Shown piece by piece: positions 1 to 11,285 of a stretch of DNA of 64,000 bases. The position numbers and the translations under genes were made by a program. The number at the start of each line of letters is the position of its first letter. Position 1 is the stretch's first letter. The notes beneath the pieces were generated by a model. That model was not told the DNA's origin. It saw only the letters and a list, made by a program, of their open reading frames with translations, and did no database searches. This DNA comes from Pomphorhynchus laevis (Eukaryota > Acanthocephala > Palaeacanthocephala > Echinorhynchida > Pomphorhynchidae), in assembly GCA_012934845.2 (NCBI GenBank), contig WNNJ02001023.1:1-64000 (forward strand). Reading direction: 5' to 3'.

Positions 1-97
1 ATATATATACTATATATATATTATCGTATGAGATCATGAAGATCGATTGAAATCGGGACTGGTGATCCTTTGATGGATGCTTATTTATGTATTGAAT
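1..97. other. AT-rich window edge
   Basis: A short TA-rich run opens the window (about 1-22) and is followed by single-copy-looking AT-rich sequence. No coding potential or element end is visible. Confidence 0.5.
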
Positions 98-185
98 AGT
101 TGCTTGGTCACACAAGGTGACTTTCGCATTGAAAACCAGCTGCAGAATCCTTCCTTCATGATATCTAATTTAGAGTCCTGACACT
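98..185 (+). repeat. Dispersed repeat, copy 1
   Basis: This block recurs, about 85 percent alike by eye, at 27947-28025 inside intron 12 of the Na+/K+-ATPase gene, in the same orientation. Shared words include GACTTTCGCATTGAAAACCAG. Position 120 bp upstream of a hammerhead-like motif suggests it is part of the same Penelope-like terminal region, but that link is inference. Confidence 0.55.
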
Positions 186-283
186 CTATATATAGTATCA
201 GGACTGCCGTCTGCGATCATTGAAGACCAACACTATGTGAATAAAATAAGAGCAGAAGACAGGAACAATATTTTTGTTTAAAA

Positions 284-311
284 CGTTTCAACCCTTCCGG
301 GTTTTCGTCAG
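284..311 (-). ncRNA. Hammerhead-ribozyme-like motif (subfamily A, copy 1)
   Basis: Read on the minus strand the sequence gives CTGACGA, one unpaired A, a five-base-pair stem AACCC/GGGTT closed by a GGAA loop, then GAAACG. CUGANGA and GAAA flanking a stem II are the conserved strands of a hammerhead core. Penelope-like elements are known to carry hammerhead ribozymes in their terminal repeats, and other Penelope-like remnants lie in this window. The extra nucleotide between CUGANGA and stem II is unusual and recurs in all copies here. Stems I and III could not be assigned with confidence, so activity is unproven. Confidence 0.5.
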
Positions 312-1940
312 TTTATTGATCTCAAACTTTTTAAAACTAATAAAAACTTTCAGAAAATTAAATCAAGACAACTTTAAATTTAGATATTTGTTGAAGTAGA
401 TGTCATTACCTCTTCAAGAAATAAGTTCTGCCAGTATAGGTTTATAAAAATAGGTTTACAGGTTTATACCAAATCTCACAAAATTGTTCGGTTTATAAAT
501 TAACTGATGCGAATTCGTAACAGCTTCAGTTATATTTTTTTGTGTTGAAAAAATAAAATAAATTGCACTTTTGCCATAAAAGAGAATAATTAATTTAAAT
601 AATAAAATTTAAATAATAATAACATTTTGATAATGATCCATTTGTTGATATAGAATTATCGGAGCTGAATCAAATTAAGAAGGAAACTTTTATGATATTG
701 TAAAATAATATCATGAGCATAAAATGATAAGTTTAATCACTAATTAATCCATAAAAATGTACATTAATTAATTATTAATTAAATAATTAATACAAATTAA
801 ATATTAATTAAATAAATATTAAAAATATATAAAAATGATATTTTAGCGTTTTCAATGATGGGATTTATATTTATATATATTTTACATCAATTAATTATTC
901 CGCATTGACATAATTTGAAAACAATTGATTTTACTACCAACTGAACGAGTTATAGATTCGTTGTTAAATCTTCTCTTCCAAAAGAGAAATTAACAACAAA
1001 TCTATAACTCTTCTTTTTGAAGAGACTCCTCTATTTTGGAAGAGAGGATTTTGTAAAAGCTTTTAAATAGTTGAAATTGTTTAAATTTAAAAGTTTTTAA
1101 ATTGTTGATAATGATTCATTTATTGATAAAGAATTATTGGAGCTAGATCAAAAAAGGAATTTTTTATTGATATTTCGCTAAGCTCTGCCAGCAAAAATTT
1201 TCTCATTTCTTTAATCCAGCTCCAATAATTCTCAATAATAACTTTATTAATCCTCCATTACCTTACAAATTTCGATATAAACAAAGTTATTCTTTATTAA
1301 AACCATTTACAGCAAACAACAAGGTATACATTTGATGGGCGTTGACTTTTTTGTAGCAAGAAAATTAAAAAATTAGTTACAAATTGTCAAAAAGTCTTCT
1401 TCCAAGACTCTTCGCCGTGGACACTTTTTATTCTTAGCATAAAATGGTGGCACAGAATTATGTAAAACGTATATTACTTACAAATAAAATATTAACTTCC
1501 AAATAAAATATTAATATTAGAATATAATATTCTAATAAAGTATTATTCTATAATACTCTAGTAGCTTTAGTTTTCCGTTTTAACCTTCATAAGTAAAAAA
1601 TATATTGTTTTATTGTTCCTATAGATAAATTTCATAATTGTTATGTAAGCATTTATGAGTAAATATTCATTGATTTAATAAATTCTAATTTACATTATCG
1701 TACATACAAGTCTAATAAAATATTTTTTAATTAATAAATATATTTTTTTAAATTGCTTTAAATTTTACATCTACGTTTAGTGGCTAACAAATCGAAATAA
1801 AGGCTCAACATTAGAAACATCTTATGTTTACTATGTATATGATACAGGTAAAAATATTTGAAATTTATCTTGTGGACACAAATAATTTATTAATATTATT
1901 AATATTAATAATACGCATTAGATGCATTCTGTAGAATAAA
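312..1940. other. AT-rich intergenic stretch
   Basis: No convincing gene. It contains scattered fragments of a repeat with the words GAATTATTGGAGCTAGATCA (about 640-670, 1115-1150) that recur at 9290, 28810, 29590, 34090, 60050 and 60700, and a degenerate minus-strand hammerhead-like motif at about 1169-1192. A long hairpin is listed separately. Confidence 0.5.
947..1010. repeat. Long near-perfect hairpin
   Basis: Arms 947-967 and 990-1010 are reverse complements with one mismatch over 21 bp. The 22-nt middle contains a further 7-bp pairing (TTCTCTT with AAGAGAA), so the fold is almost continuous, with about 28 paired positions and a tiny loop. It could be a palindromic MITE remnant or a small-RNA-like hairpin; sequence alone does not decide. 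Confidence 0.6.
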
Positions 1941-1959
1941 TCAATTAGAGGTGAATATC

Positions 1960-2726
1960 GAGGAACGAAAATTATAAAATTCCGTAAGGGAGTCCCAATT
2001 CTCCGGTCAGACAAGCTATTACTTAATAATCACCCTCTAGAATTCTGTAAGAACTACACCTACTTAGGTATTCTGATTTCATCCAGATGGTCGTTCCAAC
2101 TTCATCTTGACCGCAAAGCATCTAAAGTTGCAATTGCAACCTCTCATGCTTCCAACATTGGTTCACTCTCATTCGAAGGTGCTATTCGCTACTTCCGTAT
2201 CATGCTTCTTCCCATAATTTAATATGGATTACCTTCATTCTGGGAAGATTTGTCTCCGTCTAAGTTTGCCCAAATCGACAGGTGCCAATGGAGATTTGTT
2301 AAACGCGTTATAGGTGTCTCTCCTAAATCTTCTTCTACTGCTGTAGCAGCGATTTCAAAGCTTCAACCTTGTTCTGTGTTTCTTTGTAATCGCCTCCATC
2401 TTCCTAGAACAGCTGAATTCTGCCATCATCTCGAAAACCTTGAAGCAAAATTATCTTTGCTTGACCCAGACATATACCTGACCCCTGCATTCATTCAAAT
2501 CAATTGGCGAAATCCACAAACGCAAAAACGCCCTCTTACTTGGAGAGTTTCTCTTCATGGGTACCATGATAAATTTTGCTATATTCGTATCCCCCTTCAT
2601 AACCGCACATCCACATGCATTTGTATGTATTGTCTCCAATCATGTAATTCTTTGCTTCACGTGTTTAACTGCCCCCGTCTTTCAAAGATGAGCTTGACGA
2701 AGATTGACAAACTACAGAGTCGGTAG
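1960..2726 (+). mobile_element. LINE ORF2 3' fragment (RT thumb to C-terminal zinc motif)
   Basis: Frame starting near 1972 encodes the end of a non-LTR reverse transcriptase: a FRKG..L motif, then YLGILISS (the YLG motif that follows the RT palm), then a connection region with YGLPSFWEDLSPSKF. The last part holds CMYC...HVFNC, a C-terminal zinc-binding motif typical of several LINE clades. The frame has one internal stop (TAA at 2219-2221), after which a 158-codon open stretch from 2250 runs to the stop at 2724-2726. The endonuclease and RT palm are absent, so this is a 5'-truncated dead copy. It has no relatives elsewhere in this window. Confidence 0.75.
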
Positions 2727-4380
2727 CCATCGCGAAGACATTTTGTACTTTTCTTTGTTTTAATGTATATTCGGCGTTTTTTAATTTATTTTAGCCTAAT
2801 GTCGAGAGACTAAGAGGCCAATAATTCATCTCTACATTAACATTATTAATAATTTAAAATATTATTTTACTATTAAAAGGATAATTTAGATTATTTGATA
2901 ATAGTATCAAAGAAATGTTCTAATCTGGCTTGCAAATAAGTAAGCTAGACTTACTAGAAATTCAGTAATTTAAATTAATAAATAATTATCACAAATAATT
3001 TAAATTTAGTAAATTTGCAGTTGACAATTTGTTTCATTCTTGAGGCCATCTCAAAGAGATACCAGAATGTACAACGTATCTGTATCGTCATATCAAGGCA
3101 TATTTCGGCAGATGTAGTCTATATAATATAAAGTCTGCAAATCAACAAAGTTATATCGACAAAATTCACAAGGACTGGCATTCAGAGTATATTTTTTGAG
3201 AATAAATATACTTTGCATATAACATTGGAGTACATATTTATGTATGTGGTATTCTTGAATACGCCGTACATGGATAACAAGGTTTATAACACATGGTAAG
3301 ACAAGGGTAGCACAAAACTGTATAACATATTCCACTTCCTAGGCGATCAAGTCTTGCTAAGCGATCAAGTTAAGCGACCATTATTAGAATATATTGTTCT
3401 ACTAGATATCGGCTTCATTTTGCAACCCAATATCATAAGAGCAAGTGTACACCGAGACATGACAAATTATCTTAAATTTATATTAAATATCCTTATTATG
3501 ATACATCGTATATTATTTATTAGCCAAATAATGAAAATTGATTTTTATTTTAAATTTGTGTAAATATAAATTATATAAAATTTTATATAACGATTTATTA
3601 TTTATAATTAGTATAAAATATTACTATAAAATAGTATATTAGTATAGTATACAATAAGTATAATATACTGATTGTATAATATAATATTAGTACAATATTA
3701 GTATAATATTAGTTGACTCAGTTAGCTGATCTGATTTATTATAACACAAAATAAAAATTCTAACTTTATATAAATATAAATTATATAAAATTTTATATAA
3801 TTATTGATTATTTATATATTTTTTATCTATTTATGTATAAAATACTTTGAATTACTTATTTGATCTGATTTAATGAAAATAAAAGAATTTTCTGTAAACC
3901 TTATTGATAGTAAGCTATTCAGCTCCTATTTCTTTTGGATTCGAGATTTTTTCGTTGTTATTCATTTGATTCATTTATAGGTTCTATTCATTTATCGTTC
4001 CTATCTTATATATTATGGATCTGGGATGTTTCCTGTAGTGAAAAAATGAATCAAATGAATGATAACTAAAATTTATATAAAACGTTATAATATGTACTTG
4101 GATATATTGAGGAAAAAGGAAAACTTACCACCTACCTTATTTACCTACTTTAACTCACTTTAATCACATTTACACCATAATTACCCTATTGCCCTTTCAG
4201 TTTCTATATAGAAAATGTAAAAAGGGCAAATCAAATGAAAATAAGATAAATAGGATTAAAGATGGCAAATGAAATTTAAGGGATAAAGTTGGTGGTTAAA
4301 GGGTATAAAGGATATAAAATAGAGTTTAATTGGGTAAATGAGGTAAAACGGGTTATAGGGAGATTAAATGATATATATAT
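2727..4380. other. AT-rich intergenic stretch, no gene seen
   Basis: Mostly AT-rich. Two moderately open frames (3093-3335 minus, 3354-3563 plus) show no recognisable motif, splice context or codon pattern, and I do not call them. Around 4130-4350 there is loose inverted symmetry (ACCACCTACC.../...GGTGGTTAAAGGG, with a GCCCTTT/AAAGGGC pair at its centre) that could be a decayed MITE. Confidence 0.4.
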
Positions 4381-4427
4381 ATATTTTCAGAAGAAAATTT
4401 ATAACTGTTCTAGCAAATTACAATATA

Positions 4428-4456
4428 CTGACGAAGTCCATATAAAGGACGAAACG
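4428..4456 (+). ncRNA. Hammerhead-ribozyme-like motif (subfamily A, copy 2)
   Basis: CTGACGA, one unpaired A, GTCC/GGAC stem with an ATATAAA loop, then GAAACG. Downstream sequence (GTTTAAATAAATTAT, then a CCTGTTTTCT word) parallels the sequence following copy 1 at 284-311, which supports common descent. A degenerate relative of its upstream flank lies at about 61140-61200. Family knowledge: Penelope-like terminal repeats carry hammerheads. Stem I and III pairing is not established. Confidence 0.55.
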
Positions 4457-4553
4457 TTTAAATAAATTATAAGTGTCTTTGCCTGTTTTCTACACTTCAT
4501 TAAATATATAATCGTATCCTTATGGATCCAGGCACGCAGCTTGAACTCAATCA

Positions 4554-4671
<118 letters not shown>

Positions 4672-4862
4672 CAATCGGGATAAGTGTCTTCTGTTGAAAG
4701 TAAGCTGCCATATTTCGGAGAGCATCTAGTTCCATAGTATATAATGTTATAAAATATATATAAAATAAATATTTATTTATTTTAAAATATTTATAAAATA
4801 AATATTTTAAAAATAAAATAAATAGCATTTATTTTTATTATTTATTATTTTTTACTTTTAAG

Positions 4863-5144
4863 CTAATTGTGACGAAGTTTGGTATGAATGTAAAGGGCTT
4901 CGAAAAAGTGTTGATTGCTTTGAGTATATCAATGGATCTATTGCAGACCAGGAAATTAGAGAAAAAATATTTGCCACAATTACTAACTTGGAAGAACAAA
5001 GTAAAGGTATGGTTTTATTATTTTTGTTGCGCCTTATTAGTTAATTGGTTTAACAGATTATGAGGAAAAGCAAAATACTAATGACGATTTACTAAACCCT
5101 AAAAACAAATCAAAAGGATTCATTTTTATACACAATAGCAGCAC
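4863..5144 (+). CDS. Candidate two-exon segment of an unrecognised host gene
   Basis: Exon A 4863-5006 follows a pyrimidine-rich acceptor (TTTTTACTTTTAAG) and ends in AAAG|GTATGG. Exon B 5057-5144 follows TTTAACAG and ends in GCAC|GTAAGT. The 50-nt intron joins them in frame. The frame reads NCDEVWYECKGLRKS in exon A and DYEEKQNTNDDLLNPKN, ending GFIFIHNSST, in exon B, with no stop across 232 nt. Short-intron size matches the small introns of the pump gene. I do not recognise the protein; it has three cysteines and a polar, Asn/Lys/Glu-rich second half. Upstream and downstream exons were not found, and a chance open frame remains possible. Confidence 0.4.
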
Positions 5145-5220
5145 GTAAGTAAACATCATGTGCGGATTGTGATAAGGTATAGTCCTGCTGTGTCAGCAGT
5201 GATTATCTAAACGTATTGAT

Positions 5221-5460
5221 CAATAGGAGTAAAATAAGGTTATAGAAAAACCTTATTTTAGGTTTATAAAATATTATATTTTTTATTAAAAATATTATTT
5301 TAAAATAATAAAATATTTTAAAAACCTTATTTTATTTTAAAAACCTTATTTTTCATAAAACCTTATTTTATGCAGTTAAAAATAACATGACCTAGTCTAT
5401 TATAGACCATTTATCAAACATAAGTAGCATTTAATAGGAGTAAAATAAGGTTATAGAAAA
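5221..5460. repeat. Direct and inverted short repeats
   Basis: The word AATAGGAGTAAAATAAGGTT occurs at about 5221 and again at 5434. Each copy contains AAATAAGGTT, and AACCTTATTT-like words on the same strand (5252, 5320, 5337, 5353) can pair with it as short hairpins. No coding content. Confidence 0.55.
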
Positions 5461-5639
5461 ACATAATTAGTTTTTTATTGTATACCAAATATCGTTTTGT
5501 TTCTAAGAATTAATTTTCTTAATAAGAAAAGTTCTTGCATTGTACATTACATTTTGTATTTAACAAAAAGAGGCATATTTAGTTGTTTAATATTAATGGT
5601 TTACTGGATTTTTCAAACTATTAATAAACCGTTTGCTGC

Positions 5640-6012
5640 ATAATCACAACAGCAAAGACAGCGTGTATCAAATTTACAGGAAGATCCCACAGTGGCCCCA
5701 ACGGTGGCAGTTTTGACAATTTGGATACGTTATGGTATCCTTTGGCTGTAAAGTAAAGCTCAGTTTATCCCAAGGAGGAGGTTATGGATTGATGTAGGTA
5801 TTACCAGAACGACGTCGACTGGTGCTTTACCAAAAGCGATAGGAATCGTAACACCTGATTTATTTTTAAAAACCTGATTATCCTCAAACCATATAGATTG
5901 TCAAGCTGTATAAGATCTGCATCCTTGAGATCTGTGGGGATATTGGTAATCTTGACTGATGCAAATAACGGCGTAAATACAATCGTTCCGAACTCAGATA
6001 AATTATCATCAA
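5640..6012 (-). mobile_element. LINE ORF1 (gag-like) fragment with CCHC knuckle
   Basis: On the minus strand, from about 6010 downwards, one frame reads FTPLFASVKITNIPTDLKDA, resembling the RNA-binding region of gag-like ORF1 proteins. It is followed by CQNCHRWGHCG and, after a one-base frame change, SSCKFDTRCLCC. Together these give C-X2-C-X4-H-X4-C plus a second cysteine cluster, as in ORF1 of I/R1-group LINEs. It resembles the knuckle of the LINE at 47.5 kb (CQRCHCWGHWGSTC). It is a short, frameshifted remnant. Confidence 0.65.
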
Positions 6013-6224
6013 AGAATTGTTTTTTTTTAAATAAGACATATTATTTTAATAGAATTTAATAATTCCAAAATGATGCAAAGTACATTTTTAACACAAAGAC
6101 AATTTTTTAATAAACAAACAAAAAAATCAATAGCTAATAAATAGAACCTGCCAACATGGGTTAGCCAATTTTACTATTCTTCTAAGTCCTCATGATGCAG
6201 CAGGTTCCTCGCTGTATCGCAAAT

Positions 6225-6640
6225 CCTATTCTTTGTTTAGCCAAAATGTTCCATTCGCTCCCCGGTAGCTTCCGTTATTCGTCGGCCATACATTGTAAAA
6301 AAAGTCTTGATTGACTGTCCAAAGACTCCAGCCGTTTCTACGGCAATCGGTTCGAATAAGTTTCGGTGCGAAATTGAAGCGTATTTGCGTCGATTGGAAG
6401 TTTCTGCCACTATTGCCGCTGATCCTGTCTCGACAGCGGACCCGTTTTATGCGCTTGTGGCAAACGTGTTTACGCATGCACAATCCCAACACAAACTTTT
6501 TTCTCGGGAAAATGGAAAGGTCGTACCTCCGTCTGGACTGTTTCCGTAGCCTCTATCCAGTCCTAAGGGTTCGAGCGTAGATTTGATGCCTGCTTTGCGG
6601 ATTATATTGCCTGGCAAGATCCACAGTAGAAAAGGCAATA
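6225..6640 (-). mobile_element. ZF-RT-RLE retroelement, C-terminal endonuclease fragment
   Basis: The minus-strand frame reads EPLGLDRGYGNSPDGGTTFP, then SLCWDCACVNTFATS, a stop, then on in the same frame RNLFEPIAVETAGVFGQSIK and GRRITEATGE. The pattern GL.R..G..PDG.T...........WD resembles a PD-(D/E)XK restriction-like endonuclease core, and the following P.AVET.G.FG block is the usual end of this RT family. The same family supplies the RT at 12430-14280 and the terminal fragment at 29022-29400. It is more GC-rich than its surroundings. The family placement is by motif memory, not a search. Confidence 0.6.
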
Positions 6641-6669
6641 CGATATATTTTCTAGTAGAATCATATATT

Positions 6670-6942
6670 ATACGGTCTCTATATAATACCACGATGGGTC
6701 GTACCACAATACGTTAAAATAATCCTTGACTTTAAGAGGACTTTTGATGTTTAGACTTTTGCTGTGAAGGAAGTTCTGTAACTTCAATATTATTAACACA
6801 ATAAATTGTACTAACTTTATTTTCTTGCATTGAAAGAGTACCTTACCTTGTAGTTAATTGAGTCTTCAACTTGAATTTCTGCAATCTTTTGATTATCGTT
6901 ATTATCCGTGAATTCGCAGATTTGACAACTCCGACAATACAT
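6670..6942 (-). other. Candidate small cysteine-containing exon(s)
   Basis: On the minus strand an ATG at 6942-6940 opens 32 codons starting MYCRSCQICEF and ending SINYK, immediately before a consensus donor CAAG|GTAAGG at 6847/6846. Just downstream a second small frame begins MQENKVSTIYCVNN and ends KHQKSS with a stop near 6736. Both look more protein-like than their surroundings, but I cannot join them with confidence and recognise neither. They may be host exons or part of a decayed element. Confidence 0.25.
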
Positions 6943-7689
6943 TTTTGTTTGCCATTTTAAAACAATGAACAGCCGAAGAAATATGAAATTTAACTGCTGC
7001 GCTATGACAATTTTTATTGTGTATTTGTCTTGTTGATAGCAGTTAGCTCTTGACAATTTGATTTTGAAATAAATTATTAAACTTTAGTCTTTCCATTTAC
7101 TAATAAATAAGTGGATTATCGATTACATCAACTGTCAATACACAAAATTATGTAAATCGTAAACACTTAATTTTACAAAAATGGGGAATTTTAGTTTTTT
7201 CAATTTATAAATCATCAAAATATTTTTAAAAATAAACTTAAACTTTTAAGTGTTAGCATTTAAAGGGTAGTAAATATATTTCGCCATGTTCAAATAATAA
7301 TTTAGTTATCATCTGTTCTCTCTGCAATCATTTTCATCCTCACATCCGTTGCAAAAACAATTAGAAAACTTGTATATTGTGATATGAATTATTATTTATT
7401 AAATTAATTTTTTTAATTATTTAAATAATTAAAATAGTTAATTAATAATTAATTAATAATTAATCGTTTTTAATGATTTAAACATAATCTTTAGAGAAAC
7501 TTATTATATTTATAAAAATATATTTTAGCTTCTTAAAAGTTGTTCTAATATTTCTAATATTTATCTTTTTAGTATTTGTTTACTAAAAGAGTAGTATATA
7601 TCTTATATAAGATAATACGATATTTATTTTATTAATATATAATGACGTATTTTGCCATGACGATTCTTATTCTATACAAAGTATATTAT

Positions 7690-8800
7690 TTATTATCTAT
7701 TCATTAAAATTATCCATTAATGATTTTGAATATTGTTGTGTTGATTTATATATTTTACTATTTTCTGCTTGATTTTATTTTTATAGTTATCTGATTTAAA
7801 ATATGTATATATTAAATTATTTAAATGATTTTGAAGAAAGCCAATATCATTACATATTGTCGCAATTCTTAAAATTTCATTATTTAATGTATTATATTTT
7901 ATATTATACGGTATGCATGAATGCTCATGCAAAAATATGTTTCTTGTAAATTTAAATATGTCATCTTTACGATATAAATTAATAGTAGTTTTAGTTAATG
8001 TTAATTTAATGTTCATATCTAGATATACACCTTCTTTATCATTAGAAAAGTATACTATTTATTATCCATTTTAAATTTATTTTTAATATTATTGTGTTGA
8101 TTTATATATTTTACTATTTTCTGCTTGATTTTATTTTTATAGTTATCTGATTTAATTTATTTAAATGATTTTGAAGAAAATCGAGCTCATTTAATATTAT
8201 GGCAATACTGGAAATTTCGTTATTTAATGTATTATATTTAATATTAAATGGTATGCAAAAATATGTTTATTATACATTTTCGCTAATGATTTTAAATATA
8301 TTTTTAATATCCATCCATAAAAATTGGCCACTTAAGAGTTTAAATTTATTCTTTATATTATAGTGTTGATTTATATATTTTACTATTTTCTGCTTGACGG
8401 TATTTATATAGTAACCTAGTTTAAAATATGTATCTATTTAATTATTTAAATGATTTTGAAGAAAGCCAATATTATTACATATTGTTGCGATTCTTAAAAT
8501 ATCATTATTTAATGCATTATATTTTATATTATATGGTATAAATGATCATGCGCAAACATGTTTATTGTAAATTTTATCAGCCCCTATTCATCTACCCACC
8601 ATAGCAGTGGTGTCAAATATATGCAAATGACGTATTTCCTCTGATGAACTTTGATTATCTAGTGTACCTAATTTAAAATAATATTGCGTCGATTAATATA
8701 TTTTACCAGTTTAAAATATGCATCTATTAAATTATTTAAATGACTTTGAAGAAATCCAATATATTTACAAATTGTAGCAATTCTTTAAAAAATTCTCATA
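7690..8800 (-). mobile_element. Penelope-like RT C-terminal fragments, repeated 3-4 times
   Basis: A 99-codon frame (8016-7717) reads TTINLYRKDD, later YNTLNNEILRIATICNDIGF and NNLIYTYFKSDNYKNKIKQK. This matches the pattern after the RT palm of Penelope-like elements: Y+K...., a His/Ser stretch, E..RI..IC, then a basic helix. The same segment recurs, more decayed, at about 8040-8280, 8290-8560 and 8660-8790. The RT remnant at 42440-42900 carries the corresponding TTVYRKSEF motif. Copies are old and broken; none is complete. Confidence 0.5.
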
Positions 8801-8849
8801 TTTTAATTAATAAATTAGCGAAATATCATTTTCCTATTTCTGTTGATCC

Positions 8850-9580
8850 AATGAATTAATTAAAAAAATTTCGTAAGGTATATAACTTATATAACATCAA
8901 TTAAAACTATTATTAATTTATGTCGAAAAGATGACATATTTACCGGATCAATAAAAAATCCTTGTTTTGTAGTTTACTATATTACTTATGCCAATTCCTT
9001 GTAATATGTCGTTCAATTCTAACAGAAACAGAATTAAGCGCTGTAAATATTATATATAATACAACTTCTACGTTATAACTTATTATTACAACTTATAATT
9101 ACTTCTTATATTTACATAAAGATATTCTAGCTTATTGTCTCTTAAATGCTGTCTTGATATTTTTTATTGTTCATATATATGAACAATTATACATTTATTT
9201 TTTAATTTAAAATTTGTAATATCGTAAATAGTTGATCCATTAATTTTCTGAAGATGCTAACAGAGGTTTGCGAAATATCAAAAATAATTTCCCCTAATTT
9301 GATCCAGCTCCAATAATTTTTTACTTGTAATATTAATGATTAGAAGAAATATAAAAACTCTGAATTACATTTTCATTTATTGTTTGAATAAATACAATTA
9401 TTAAAATTGACCAGAAGTAAAATAAAAAGAAGAGTTACTAACGATCTAAATTAATATATTTATGTACAATGCATATCTTTATAATTATTCTATAAAGATT
9501 ACTTATTTTAATTTGATATTATTTTAAGGCGTATTATTTTAATATTTATTTAAAAGGTATTTTATAAATTGAAATATTTT
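8850..9580. other. AT-rich stretch with one hammerhead-like repeat
   Basis: No gene seen. At 9248-9279 (+) lies CTGAAGATGCTAAC, a 4-nt loop, a decayed GGTTTGC arm and GAAATATC (hammerhead-like subfamily B), followed by TTGATCCAGCTCCAATAAT, the flank shared with other copies. Confidence 0.5.
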
Positions 9581-9582
9581 AG

Positions 9583-9745
9583 TAAACAGATCGTCAAAGT
9601 ATACATTGGATGGGGATTGTTCTCGATAGAAGACTATCATCTAAAATCAATTTCTTGTCCACCACTGATCTTGTCAGAAATCTTACAGCTGAATAGTCCA
9701 CCGTTAGAAAACATATCACAACAAGCGATCAATCCTAATGCTTAA
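9583..9745 (+). CDS. Candidate terminal exon of an unrecognised gene
   Basis: After an acceptor-like ATATTTTAG at 9582, one frame stays open for 53 codons to TAA at 9743-9745. It reads KQIVKVYIGWGLFSIEDYHL, then SCPPLILSEILQLNSPP and ends QQAINPNA. The composition is protein-like and unlike the translated AT-rich background. It could be the last exon of the candidate gene at 4863-5144 (same strand), which is speculation. No polyadenylation signal closer than a GATAAA near 9779 was seen. Confidence 0.3.
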
Positions 9746-10880
9746 ATATTGATTTTCATTTTTTTAAACAATTTTACTGATAAAATATGTTTATAAGGAT
9801 AGTTTGATTATTTTAGCTTGAAACAAAAGTTCCATAGGCAATAAATCGGTTCAAATTTCTTATATTCAACACATTTTGAAGTTTTTGTAATCTCTTCTTG
9901 GGAAGGATTTTCATTACAGACTTTCAGATTACTTCTGATGATGACGATCATATAAAAGTTTGAAGCTGTTACTATTCGAGTGATCCGCTTATATTTTAAC
10001 TGATAAAATTTTTTTATTATTATTTGATTACCATAGATCCACATGATTTTATTTGAAAATATTTGGAATGGGCCGATCACTCACACTGTCAAACAACTCA
10101 ATATAAGCTCAGCCTGTTTATGTACTTCTATATTTCGAAGTTGCTATTTATTTGAATTATAACTTAAATACGTGGCTCAACTTGAATTGTTTGACAATTA
10201 GCCTTATTCTTTCCTATAGCTTTGCAAGTTCTACAGGTAGCATATTCCTCGTGTTAAGATATCGACATGAACAACCTTATCAAAATACATTACAATTCAA
10301 AAACGTCGGATTAATTATTAATTAATTTGTGCTTGCCCATAACTAACACATAATTAAAAGCACCAGGTTTATATTAATTAAATTATCAATTAAAATGTAC
10401 CACTTAAAGATCCCTTTTAAGATAAGTTATCTTTGACGGTAATCCTTATAATCATCTGATAGATAATTTTGTCTTCTTTATTTGTCCACATAATTTTCAG
10501 CGAAAAAGCATACTGCCTTAGAGATAGGCAGTATGGAGACCTGTGAGACATGTGATTGACGTTTTTCAATGTATTGTGTTTCACAAGGCATGTGCGTTTT
10601 ATATTATGTATAGATAAATAACAAAAGAAAATAAAAATAGATACATTTCCACACACACAAAAATATACGCAATAAAACAAAAAATTAATAAAAACTTAAT
10701 TAAATAATTAATACAGTTAACTTAAACAATTCAAATTTTATCCAAATGATTTTAAAATTTAATTATATATTCGCATTAAAAATATATTTCCCTATTGTAA
10801 TTTTTGCGTTGATGAAAATGCTTAGGAAAATAGTGAACAGATAAACTCGTAATTGACAATTCGTATTGACGACAATATTG
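9746..10880. other. Intergenic stretch, one unrecognised open frame
   Basis: A minus-strand frame 10080-9808 of 90 codons (start MIGPFQIFSNKIMW, end CLWNFCFKLK) is open but shows no family motif. I leave it as unsupported. The remainder is AT-rich with no element recognised. Confidence 0.35.
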
Positions 10881-10884
10881 ACAA

Positions 10885-10898
10885 TCAATATATGTCGT

Positions 10899-10952
<54 letters not shown>

Positions 10953-11020
10953 CGACACATATATATTATGTGTCGTCATATATATGACGACATATATATG
11001 TCGTCATATATATGTATCGT
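10885..11020. repeat. TA microsatellite flanked by nested TGTCGTCA/TGACGACA palindromes
   Basis: A (TA)n run at about 10902-10950 is bracketed by TATGTCGTCA on the left and TATGACGACA on the right. Several further alternating TGTCGTCATATATATGACGACA palindromes follow to about 11010. The block can form nested cruciforms. It may have grown by repeated inverted duplication of one short unit. Confidence 0.7.
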
Positions 11021-11285
11021 ATACCTACATATATAAGTATCGTCTTCGATTATAATAATCAGCCACTTAAATCAAGGAAATAATTAGATAGAGTACTTTT
11101 CAACAGTAAAACATTACAAAGATCTATTCATAAAATAAATAGTTGCGAAACAACGTTTTTGTTTAAATGATCTCATTTAATATTCTTAAATGAAATGAGA
11201 TAGTAACTTATTGTTATTGAACAAAGGTGCCGTCTTCGATTATAATAACCAGCTACTATGTTATTTAAACCAAGGAAATAATTTC

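Noticed and set aside
9808-10080. 90-codon minus frame with Met start
   Set aside because: Open but without recognisable motif, splice context or family; not strong enough to call.
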